Assembly (NCBI GenBank): GCA_019090225.1 | Contig: JAHRWI010000320.1 | Location: 1 to 16,515 of the forward strand | Direction of reading: 5' to 3' | Origin: Porticoccaceae bacterium | GTDB lineage: Bacteria > Pseudomonadota > Gammaproteobacteria > Pseudomonadales > Porticoccaceae | Length of the DNA stretch: 16,515 nucleotides | Shown here: positions 6,856-14,003 of the stretch, piece by piece | Layout of the letters: each line of letters begins with the position of its first letter | Numbering within the stretch: position 1 is the first letter of the stretch | The notes under the pieces: generated by a model | The model's database searches: none | Seen by the model: only the letters and a program-made list of their open reading frames with translations | What the model was told of the DNA's origin: nothing | Translations under genes and position numbers: made by a program

Positions 6856-8082
6856 TTACAAGCTGAACAGGCGTAGAGCCTCCAGCGCTTCGTCAATGTC
6901 ATCAGGACTGTGGTCGGCAGATATCTGAAAGCGGATTTCTTCATCCCCCTTTGGCACCACAGGATAATTCAAACCCGTGGCCAGCACGCCCCGTTCAAGC
7001 AGGTGCTCGACCAGTGCCGAAGTCCGCTTCGTATCGCGAATCATCAACGGCACCACCGGATGCTCGCCAACAATTGTTTCCAGGCCCAGATCCAGCAGCC
7101 CCTTTTCAAAGCGCGTTGTCGTGGTCCGCAAATGGGTGAGTAAAGCACCACCGCGCGGACTGTCCAGCATTTCTACTGCCTTAAGCGCAGCCGCCGCTTC
7201 GCCGGGAGTTATCGGGTTGGAATAAATATAAAATGGCGAGGTTTCGCGTAAATACTCAACGATAGCAGTACTGGCGACTAGGTAACCGCCATTAACACCG
7301 AAGGCTTTGCCCAGGGTCCCGACCAGAATGTCGGCCTGGACGTCACCGCAATATTCTTCTGTGCCTCGGCCCGTCGCGCCAAATGCGCCGACGCCGTGGG
7401 AGTCGTCGACCACGACCAGTATATTTTCGGCGTATGCATCATCGTATTTTTCCGCTAAGCGTTTGATCTCACTTAGCGGCGCATGATCGCCACGCATGCT
7501 GAAAATGCCATCGGTGACGATGATAGCGCGCTGGCAATTGGCACTGGCAGCCTTTAGTTGTGCTTCGAGATCGTCTAGATCAAAATGGCGGTAGACTCGC
7601 TTCTCGGCAGGTCGGGCCAGCGCTGTGGCATTAATGATGCAACTGTGGTTTAGCTCGTCGCTGATCAACACAGTTTGGTCGGAGATGAGGGCCGGCAGAA
7701 GACCCATCATCGTGGCGTAGGCAGAGCTGAATATCATCGCGGCTGGGCGTCCATGAAAATCCGCCAGCCGTTGTTCAAGTGCGATATGTGGTGACCAGGT
7801 GCCGCTGATAAAACGCACAGCTCCAGGCCCAGTGCCGAATTCCCGCACCGCCATCTCTTCTGCGGTGATAATCTCGTCGCGAAAGGACATGCCGAGGTAG
7901 CTATTGGAGTTCATGCGCAGAAACTGTTTGTCGCTATGATCCGCCAGTAGGAAGCGGGGGCCTTTGCCACCCTGTGGGGGAATAACCCCGCTGATTATTT
8001 GTTCCTGCCCCTTTAGTGTTCCGGCGCTACGCTTTGCGTCGATTGAGGTCGTCAGTATTTTTTCAAGCCTGTCATGGGGCAT
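6856..8082 (-). CDS. kbl: Glycine C-acetyltransferase (2-amino-3-ketobutyrate CoA ligase)
   Basis: This pyridoxal-phosphate enzyme of the alpha-oxoamine synthase family cleaves 2-amino-3-ketobutyrate with CoA to glycine and acetyl-CoA. The 408-residue protein has SNSYLG (59-64), SDELNHSCII (141-150), the cofactor-binding DG (191-192), DDSHGVGAFGATGRGTEEYC (226-245) and the Schiff-base lysine in GTLGKAFG (K259). NYPVVPKG near the C terminus matches E. coli Kbl (FYPVVPKG). BioF is a paralogue, but the EYC segment and the partner gene favour Kbl. The start has a strong AAGGAG seven bases upstream. The gene overlaps the end of tdh by 11 bases, so the two are probably translationally coupled and form the complete threonine-to-glycine route. 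Confidence 0.93.
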   Translation of the reverse strand: MPHDRLEKILTTSIDAKRSAGTLKGQEQIISGVIPPQGGKGPRFLLADHSDKQFLRMNSNSYLGMSFRDEIITAEEMAVREFGTGPGAVRFISGTWSPHIALEQRLADFHGRPAAMIFSSAYATMMGLLPALISDQTVLISDELNHSCIINATALARPAEKRVYRHFDLDDLEAQLKAASANCQRAIIVTDGIFSMRGDHAPLSEIKRLAEKYDDAYAENILVVVDDSHGVGAFGATGRGTEEYCGDVQADILVGTLGKAFGVNGGYLVASTAIVEYLRETSPFYIYSNPITPGEAAAALKAVEMLDSPRGGALLTHLRTTTTRFEKGLLDLGLETIVGEHPVVPLMIRDTKRTSALVEHLLERGVLATGLNYPVVPKGDEEIRFQISADHSPDDIDEALEALRLFSL

Positions 8083-9064
8083 GAAGGTTCTCCTTGTTCA
8101 GTTTCTGACGAACCTTAGTAATCATATCTTCGGTCATAGTTTCCAGGTCGTATTTGGGGGCCCAGTTCCAGTCAGCGTGAGCTGCCTGGTCGTCAACTGA
8201 ACGCGGCCAGGAATCCGCAATCGCCTGGCGTACCGGATCGACCTCATAGTCGATAATGAACTCCGGGATATGTTTTCTGATCTGACCCGCTAGTTCCTCC
8301 GGCGCGATGCTCATTGCCGTCACGTTATAAGCGTTGCGATGGTGTAGCCCGGAGGGCTCGGCCTGCATCAACTCCATCATGGCGCGGATCGCATCAGGCA
8401 TATACATCATGTCGAGACGGGTATCGGGGCGCAGAAAGCAGGCATAGTGCCGATAGCGAACCGCTTGGTAGAAAATATCCACCGCATAATCGGTGGTGCC
8501 ACCACCCGGCGGGGCGGTATTGGAAATCAGGCCCGGTAGCCGCAGGCCCCGGCTATCGACACCAAAACGTAGCGCATAATAGTCACTCATTAATTCGCCG
8601 GAAACTTTGGCGACGCCATACATCGTCGTAGGGCGCTGGATGGTCACCTGCGGCGTATGGTCGCGCGGCGTGGTGGGGCCGAATGCGCCGATGGAACTGG
8701 GGAAGAACACCGCACAGCCGTTTCGCCGCGCCGCTTCCAGTACATTGTAAAGACCGCCCATATTCAGGCTCCAGGCGAATTGGGGCTTCTCTTCAGCCAC
8801 TGCTGACAGCAGGGCAGCAAGATGATATATGGTTCCCACATCGTGGAGGCGGACGATGTCCTGCAAGTGCTGGGTCTGGGTGCAGTCGAGATATTCGTAA
8901 TCGCCGTCCGCCGATGGTGCCCCGGTGTTTGAGCTAGTCCTGGACGAATGTGCCATGCGGATATCCGACGCGATGACCTGATCTGCACCAAAGTGCTGGC
9001 GTAACGCCGGTACCAGTTCGCAACCGATCTGGCCCAGCGCGCCAGTGACTAATATTTTGCGCAT
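8072..9064 (-). CDS. tdh: L-threonine 3-dehydrogenase, SDR (epimerase-like) type
   Basis: This protein oxidises L-threonine with NAD to 2-amino-3-ketobutyrate, the substrate of the overlapping Kbl. The 330-residue extended short-chain dehydrogenase has the NAD motif GALGQIG (8-14), YHLAALLSA (80-88), the active-site serine in FPSSIGAFG (121-129) and the YGVAK catalytic motif (Y149, K153). RPTTMYGVAK and LPGLIS are characteristic of the SDR-type threonine dehydrogenases known from Flavobacterium and Cupriavidus, which are unrelated to the zinc MDR-type Tdh of E. coli. Without kbl next door it might be called only an NAD-dependent epimerase. The start is supported by AGAGG seven bases upstream. 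It is the first gene of a minus-strand operon with kbl. Confidence 0.9.
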   Translation of the reverse strand: MRKILVTGALGQIGCELVPALRQHFGADQVIASDIRMAHSSRTSSNTGAPSADGDYEYLDCTQTQHLQDIVRLHDVGTIYHLAALLSAVAEEKPQFAWSLNMGGLYNVLEAARRNGCAVFFPSSIGAFGPTTPRDHTPQVTIQRPTTMYGVAKVSGELMSDYYALRFGVDSRGLRLPGLISNTAPPGGGTTDYAVDIFYQAVRYRHYACFLRPDTRLDMMYMPDAIRAMMELMQAEPSGLHHRNAYNVTAMSIAPEELAGQIRKHIPEFIIDYEVDPVRQAIADSWPRSVDDQAAHADWNWAPKYDLETMTEDMITKVRQKLNKENLHAP

Positions 9065-9138
9065 TTATCGACCTCTGGACAGGGGAAAGGAATATTCGCT
9101 ACTTAAGCATTGCTGCCTGGTCAGCGCAAATTATTCGT

Positions 9139-9178
9139 TTAGATAGTAGCTAGTAGATATAGAAGAAAAACTATCTAA
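9139..9178. promoter_or_regulatory. 9-bp inverted repeat in the tdh/VOC divergent spacer
   Basis: TTAGATAGT (9139-9147) and ACTATCTAA (9170-9178) are perfect inverted copies separated by 22 bases, with centres 31 bp apart, about three helical turns. They lie in the 204-base spacer between two divergent genes, about 75 bases before tdh and 90 before the VOC gene. A dimeric regulator's operator is plausible; no regulator is identified. Confidence 0.45.
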
Positions 9179-9268
9179 TTTATGTAAGCCAATTATTGAC
9201 GCCGACCCAGAGCTGGGGCAGGCTCCCCGGGTGTGGATCATTGAAAAACTGGGTCGGGTATCGAGGCC

Positions 9269-9670
9269 ATGGAAAGTGACAGGAAAATAATTACATCGCA
9301 CATAGAAAGCATCAACGCCATCACACTGGTAACGGCTGATATGTCCACCAGCGTCGTGTTTTATAAAGCGCTGGGTATGAAGGTTCGCTTTGGCGGTGAG
9401 CTGTCCAGTTTTACCAGTCTTCATGCGGGCACCTGCCATGTAAACTTAGTGGTTAATGATCGCGAGCGCCGAGACTTCTGGGGCCGGGTGATTTTTTATG
9501 TGGATGACGTCGATGCCCTGTATGAACAAATTATCGCAGCGGGTTACGCCACCGAGACGAAACCGGCTGATGCCAGTTGGGGGGAGCGCTATTTCCATAT
9601 TCGGGACCCGGATAATCATGAGTTAAGCTTTGCCCGCCTGTTACATAACAACACTCAGAAATTCTTTTAA
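9269..9670 (+). CDS. VOC/glyoxalase-fold protein
   Basis: This is a 133-residue protein of the vicinal-oxygen-chelate superfamily (glyoxalase, bleomycin-resistance and extradiol dioxygenase fold). It begins with the beta-strand INAITLVTADMSTSVVFYKALGMKV (15-39) and ends with WGERYFHIRDPDNHELSFA (about 105-123), the usual C-terminal metal-site strand with DPDNHEL. A single VOC module of this length normally works as a dimer. No particular reaction can be assigned, since the family includes lyases, dioxygenases, isomerases and binding proteins. The start is uncertain: GAGG (9263-9266) is only two bases before the ATG, closer than usual. The P450 gene follows after 73 bases on the same strand, so the two may be co-transcribed and act on one substrate. 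Confidence 0.85.
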   Translation: MESDRKIITSHIESINAITLVTADMSTSVVFYKALGMKVRFGGELSSFTSLHAGTCHVNLVVNDRERRDFWGRVIFYVDDVDALYEQIIAAGYATETKPADASWGERYFHIRDPDNHELSFARLLHNNTQKFF

Positions 9671-9743
9671 ATCAGCGTGTGAGTCCACCAGCATTCCACG
9701 CCTGAATGCTGTTTTAGATCTCATCTTAAAGAGAAGAATACTT

Positions 9744-10997
9744 ATGTCGGCCAGTGACCTGCAATTTGATCCCACCGTTCGCGAGACCATCGATAATCCT
9801 TTCCCTCTGTTCGAACGATTGCAACGGGAGGCCCCGATTCACTGGAGCGACAAGGCGCGGGGCTGGGTGGTGACGCGCTTTGAAGACTGTAAGACGATAT
9901 TGCTCGACAAGCGTTTTTCTTCTGAGCGGATGAAGCCGTTCTTTGAATCTCTGGGCGAGGAGCAGCGAGCCCGCCTGAAAAACCTCGAATCTTCCGTGGG
10001 CCTGTGGGCGGTGTTCCTGGACCCACCGGACCATACGCGTCTACGTGGTTTGCTTAACCGAAGTTTTACCTCGCGGGCGGTGAATGATATGGCGCCGAAT
10101 ATCGCCGAGATCGTTCATGATTTGATTGATGGCGTAGCCCAGCGCTCGCAGATCGATTTTGTTCGGGATATCGCCTACCGTATTCCCGCTGCTGTCATTA
10201 TGGAAATGCTCGGTGCGCCGCGTTCAGAAATCGAGAATTTTAAAACCTGGTCCGATGATCTGGGGCTTTTTGTGGGCAGCTCGCGGGTCACGCCGGACAA
10301 ATATGAGCGAGCTGAAGCTGCAGTGATACGCATGAGCGATGCCTTTCGCGATTTGATTGCTGAGCGGCGCATTAAACCGAGAGCAGATCTGATTACCGAA
10401 CTAATTCGCGCTGAGGAAAATGGCAAAGTCCTGGATGAGCAGGAGCTAATAGCCACCTGCATATTGCTGTTATTTGCTGGTCATGAAACCACTGGCAATA
10501 TGCTGGGTACCGGGATGTATTATTTTATGAAGCATCTGGACCAGTGGCAGGACCTGGGTGAGCATCCCGAGCTGGGCGAGCAGGCAAGCGAAGAGGTGCT
10601 GCGTTATGACGGCCCAAACGCGGCGGTGACCCGTGTCGCTAGTCAGGACATAGAGGTCGGTGGCCATGTTGTTAAAAAAGGTCAGCGGGTATTTGCCATG
10701 ATTAATGCGGCAAATCGCGATCCTGAAATATTTGATGATCCCCAGCGCTTTGACATCCGCCGGGTGGCGAATAGCGGTACAGCTTTAGGTCAGTTTGCCT
10801 TTGGTCATGGCATACATTTTTGTATTGGCGCGCCGCTGGCGAGACTGGAGGGGCGCATTGCCTTCCCCATTTTTGCTCAGCGTATGCTGAACCCGAAAAT
10901 GCTCGGCGGCGAACCACAGTGGTTTGATAGTCTGAGCTTTCGCGGTTTGACCGAGTTGCCTATGAGCTGTGATTTTGTTGCGAGAAGTGATTCTTGA
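9744..10997 (+). CDS. Cytochrome P450, soluble bacterial type
   Basis: This is a 417-residue heme-thiolate monooxygenase with no membrane anchor, so probably cytoplasmic and served by separate ferredoxin and ferredoxin reductase. Diagnostic motifs are FLDPPDHTRLRGLLNRSFT (91-109), the I-helix oxygen-activation segment FAGHETTGN (244-252), the K-helix EEVLR (E284, R287) and the heme loop FAFGHGIHFCIG (351-362) with axial ligand Cys360. The frame is open further upstream to an ATG at 9630, but that would overlap the VOC gene and add a tail not typical of the family; the ATG at 9744 is preceded by AGAGAAG and gives normal length. No redox-partner gene is nearby. A hydroxylation substrate cannot be named; the acyl-CoA synthetase downstream hints at a lipid or terpenoid acid, which is inference. 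Confidence 0.95.
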   Translation: MSASDLQFDPTVRETIDNPFPLFERLQREAPIHWSDKARGWVVTRFEDCKTILLDKRFSSERMKPFFESLGEEQRARLKNLESSVGLWAVFLDPPDHTRLRGLLNRSFTSRAVNDMAPNIAEIVHDLIDGVAQRSQIDFVRDIAYRIPAAVIMEMLGAPRSEIENFKTWSDDLGLFVGSSRVTPDKYERAEAAVIRMSDAFRDLIAERRIKPRADLITELIRAEENGKVLDEQELIATCILLLFAGHETTGNMLGTGMYYFMKHLDQWQDLGEHPELGEQASEEVLRYDGPNAAVTRVASQDIEVGGHVVKKGQRVFAMINAANRDPEIFDDPQRFDIRRVANSGTALGQFAFGHGIHFCIGAPLARLEGRIAFPIFAQRMLNPKMLGGEPQWFDSLSFRGLTELPMSCDFVARSDS

Positions 10998-11227
10998 ACT
11001 GTCTACTTTATGCGACAGGTTATGAGATAAGATTTTCATGATGCTGTTTTTACAGACTGTTGTTGATTTAGACTGATGCTCTTAGTTTGCAGGCGGATAT
11101 CATTTTGTGGTCGGATCGCCTCATGATTTTATATCATCGGGTAGCAGCAATTTATTTGGCTTGTCTTGCCGAAAGGAACTTAAAGCCAGCATGATAAAAA
11201 TATAAACAGGACAATGGGAGCATAAGT

Positions 11228-12781
11228 ATGTATCCAGGTAAATGGGCTCAGGAGTTTCCAGATAAAGCGGCAGTGATTCACTCTGTCACCGGCGCCAGCA
11301 CGACTTATAAAGAATTAAATGATCGCTCCAATCAGCTGTCTCAGTTGATGTGGGGTAAGGGTCTACGCCCAAGCGACCACGTGGCGATCTTTATGGAAAA
11401 CAACCTGCGCTACTTTGAGGTGATCTGGGCGGCGATGCGTTCAGGCTTGTATTTAACGACCATCAATCAGTATCTCACCGACGAAGAAGCTGGCTACATT
11501 CTCGATAATTGCGGAGCTGAGGTGATTGTGTCGTCTCAGACCATGTCCGAGGTGGCTGGCAATCTGCATCAATTTGCACCGAACTGCCACACCTGGTTGA
11601 TGGTCGATGGCGTGGTTGATGGCTATCAAGCCTACGAAGATGCTATCGCTCAATATCCTGCCGAAGCACTGGTTGATGAACCGATGGGTCAGTTTATGCT
11701 CTATAGCTCAGGCACCACTGGGCGACCCAAAGGTATTGTTCGGCCCATGTCGAAGCACAAGATTAGCGACAACGCTGGTGCCGTGGGCGGAATGCAAAAA
11801 GCCCTATGGGCGGTTACCGAAGAGTCGGTTTATTTATCGCCAGCGCCGTTGTATCACTCCGCGCCACTGTCCTTCTGTACAGGAATTCAGGCATTGGGCG
11901 GCACAGTGGTGATGATGCCTAAGTTCAACGAAGAAGGAGCGCTGGCCGCTATCGAAAAATATAAGGTAACCCATAGCCAATGGGTGCCGACCATGTTTAC
12001 CCGCATATTAAAAATGCCTGTCGAGCTCCGGACTAAATACGATTTATCCTCCCACAAAGTGGCGGTTCACGCTGCGGCACCTTGCCCCGAGGGGATCAAG
12101 CGACAGATGTTCGATTGGTGGGGACCGATTATTTACGAATATTACGGTGGTACTGAGCTGAATGGCTTAACCCACTGTCGGCCTGAAGAATGGCTGGCCC
12201 ATCCGGGTACCGTGGGTAAACCAATACTGGGCATCCTGCATATCTGTGATGACGATGGCAAGGAGCTGCCCACTGGCGAGGCAGGTCTGGTTTATTTTGA
12301 GCTACCAAAAATGTCGTTTAAATATCACAACGACGAAGGTAAAACTAAAGACTCTCAGCATCCAGAGCACAACAACTGGAGCGCGCTGGGCGACGTCGGT
12401 TATGTCGATGAGGACGGCTTTTTATACCTTACTGACCGCGCCACCTTTATGATTATTTCCGGTGGGGTAAATATCTATCCCCAGGAAATCGAAGATGCCC
12501 TGGTGATGCACGATAAGATTGCCGACGTAGCCGTGATCGGTGTGCCCAACGAGGAAATGGGCGAGGAAGTGAAAGCCATAGTGCAAACAGCCAAGGGGGT
12601 CATCGAAGATGACGATCTTGTCGCAGAGATTTTGGCCTACGCAAGGGAGCATATTGCTCATTACAAGTGCCCGAGAAGTGTCGATTTTATGGAAGAGTTA
12701 CCGCGTCTGCCGACCGGTAAGTTGTATAAGCGACTGATTAAGGATCGGTACTGGGGTAAAACCGATTCGCGCATTGTTTAA
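11228..12781 (+). CDS. Acyl-CoA synthetase (AMP-binding, FadD-like)
   Basis: This ANL-superfamily ligase activates a carboxylic acid to its CoA thioester through an acyl-AMP. In its 517 residues are the ATP loop YSSGTTGRPKG (159-169), the adenine-site YYGGTE (305-310), the ribose-binding LGDVGYVDEDGFLYLTDR (387-404), the hinge followed by MIISGGVNIYPQEIED (408-423), and the C-terminal catalytic lysine in LPTGK (K498). This pattern is that of fatty- or other lipid-acyl-CoA synthetases; acetyl-CoA synthetases are larger. Chain length or substrate is not readable. The start has GGGAG (11216-11220) seven bases upstream. The gene lies 230 bases after the P450 on the same strand and may have its own promoter, but none was convincing. 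It is convergent with the LysR gene. Confidence 0.94.
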   Translation: MYPGKWAQEFPDKAAVIHSVTGASTTYKELNDRSNQLSQLMWGKGLRPSDHVAIFMENNLRYFEVIWAAMRSGLYLTTINQYLTDEEAGYILDNCGAEVIVSSQTMSEVAGNLHQFAPNCHTWLMVDGVVDGYQAYEDAIAQYPAEALVDEPMGQFMLYSSGTTGRPKGIVRPMSKHKISDNAGAVGGMQKALWAVTEESVYLSPAPLYHSAPLSFCTGIQALGGTVVMMPKFNEEGALAAIEKYKVTHSQWVPTMFTRILKMPVELRTKYDLSSHKVAVHAAAPCPEGIKRQMFDWWGPIIYEYYGGTELNGLTHCRPEEWLAHPGTVGKPILGILHICDDDGKELPTGEAGLVYFELPKMSFKYHNDEGKTKDSQHPEHNNWSALGDVGYVDEDGFLYLTDRATFMIISGGVNIYPQEIEDALVMHDKIADVAVIGVPNEEMGEEVKAIVQTAKGVIEDDDLVAEILAYAREHIAHYKCPRSVDFMEELPRLPTGKLYKRLIKDRYWGKTDSRIV

Positions 12782-12785
12782 AAAG

Positions 12786-12811
12786 AAAAAAGTCAGAAAC
12801 CCTGAGTTTTT
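12786..12811. terminator. Probable bidirectional intrinsic terminator
   Basis: The 11-base gap between two convergent stop codons carries an A-run (12786-12791). A TCAG/CTGA stem (12793-12796 with 12802-12805, loop AAACC) and a TTTTT run (12807-12811) follow. The A and T runs extend the pairing beyond one G/G mismatch. The A-stem-T layout would work for both the acyl-CoA synthetase and the LysR transcripts. The GC core is short, so its strength is uncertain. Confidence 0.5.
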
Positions 12812-13776
12812 AACGTTTTGGGTTTACCAAGGGAGTCTATTAACCCTTGTTCGGAAATGCACTGCTCGTTATCGATCTGTACCAGTAAATCGATTAAAGC
12901 GAGTGCTGCCGGTGATGGGGAAAGTCCCTTTCTTCTTACTATGCCGTATTGCGTGGCCAATTCTCGAAAACGTATGGGAATGACACTAAAAAGGCCAGCG
13001 TTTAATTCTGTGGCTAAAGTGCCGTAACTACCAATACCGATGCCGTCGGTTTGCATTATCAGTGCTTTAATCATTGCCTGATCGCCGATGGTGATATTTG
13101 CACATTGTGTTTCCGCAGGCTCGTCTCCCCTGTCAGTAGAAAATAACTTATCAATTAGCAGAGAAGATCGTTTAGGTATGGTTGGTGATACCAGTGGGAA
13201 GTTTGGCAGGGCTTTAAGTATCGATTGATCGCCCTGGCCAAGCAATGGATGTCCTTTCCTACAGAATAAAAAGACCGGATGTGGGTTTAATTCAAGGCAA
13301 TCAAAGTTATTCGGTTCTTCAATCTCGCTGACTTCACCCAGCGCGAAATCAAAGCCTTCTCTAAGCATTCTAGAGGGGAGCTGGCTCCACTCGTCTACGA
13401 CAGTATCAATTTCTATATAAGGGTGTTTGTTAATAAACTGAGCTATTGCAGGCGCGAGTAGGGAGCTAGCGACGTAGGGTCCACTCGCGACATGCAAAAG
13501 GCCCTGAAAAATTCCCTGGTGCCGGTCGACTTCTTCCTGCATTGCTGCCGTCGAATCCAGAATTATTCGCGCGTGTTTTAAAACAATTTCACCCGCTTGT
13601 GTGGCTACTACACCACTCGTCAGGCGATCAAATAATTGTTCGCCAACTCGGGATTCCAGTAATTGAATACTCCTGGTCAATGTCGGCTGGCTTATGTGGA
13701 GAGCCTTGGCCGCTCGCGCGAAATTTTTTTTCTCAGCGAGGGTTAATGCGTTGCGAAGCAGTTTTGATTCTATCAT
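12793..13776 (-). CDS. LysR-family transcriptional regulator
   Basis: This is a 327-residue LysR-type DNA-binding regulator. The N-terminal winged helix-turn-helix is clear (residues about 1-60: NFARAAKALHISQPTLTRSIQLLE followed by GEQLFDR). A linker helix (about 60-90) and a periplasmic-binding-protein-like effector domain (about 92-300) follow. The C-terminal tail is slightly longer than in typical 300-residue members. No Shine-Dalgarno is evident before the chosen ATG, so the start could be slightly different or the message nearly leaderless. Two T-N11-A dyads lie 11-38 bases upstream, as expected for autoregulation. The neighbour transcribed divergently is the DUF3604 gene, the most likely target; the convergent acyl-CoA synthetase is another candidate. 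The inducer is unknown. Confidence 0.93.
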   Translation of the reverse strand: MIESKLLRNALTLAEKKNFARAAKALHISQPTLTRSIQLLESRVGEQLFDRLTSGVVATQAGEIVLKHARIILDSTAAMQEEVDRHQGIFQGLLHVASGPYVASSLLAPAIAQFINKHPYIEIDTVVDEWSQLPSRMLREGFDFALGEVSEIEEPNNFDCLELNPHPVFLFCRKGHPLLGQGDQSILKALPNFPLVSPTIPKRSSLLIDKLFSTDRGDEPAETQCANITIGDQAMIKALIMQTDGIGIGSYGTLATELNAGLFSVIPIRFRELATQYGIVRRKGLSPSPAALALIDLLVQIDNEQCISEQGLIDSLGKPKTLKTQGF

Positions 13777-13785
13777 GCATAAACC

Positions 13786-13814
13786 GTATCAAAGTAATAC
13801 TAATATTGCATTAG
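13786..13814. promoter_or_regulatory. Tandem LysR-type (T-N11-A) operator candidates
   Basis: Two adjacent dyads fit the LysR consensus. GTAT-N7-ATAC spans 13786-13800 with T13787 and A13799. CTAAT-N5-ATTAG spans 13800-13814 with T13801 and A13813. Their centres are 14 bp apart, and they sit directly before the lysR start codon in the 227-base spacer shared with the divergent DUF3604 gene. They could mediate autorepression and activation of the neighbour. Confidence 0.55.
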
Positions 13815-13951
13815 ACAAATAATAAACACCTGGCTAGTCTTTTTGCGAACAAGGCGTAATTGGCAATGGCGAACAGAATTCCGCAAAGTGAGGCGCTTCT
13901 ACGAGTAGCTGTACAGTGGTTGCTCTATTTGGTGTCCACTCTCCCAAAGCG

Positions 13952-13981
13952 TTGATGCCTACCCATAAGCAATAATAAATT
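13952..13981 (+). promoter_or_regulatory. Weak promoter candidate for the DUF3604 gene
   Basis: TTGATG (13952-13957) and TAAATT (13976-13981) with an 18-base spacer match the sigma70 hexamers at four of six positions each. Transcription would start near 13988, about 16 bases before the ATG. The region is AT-rich, so chance matches are likely. Confidence 0.28.
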
Positions 13982-14003
13982 TAACAAAACGAGACCACCG
14001 TAG

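Noticed and set aside
9630..9743. A longer N terminus for the P450 beginning at the ATG at 9630.
   Set aside because: It would overlap the end of the VOC gene and add about 38 residues unlike the family. The ATG at 9744 has a suitable ribosome-binding site and gives normal length.
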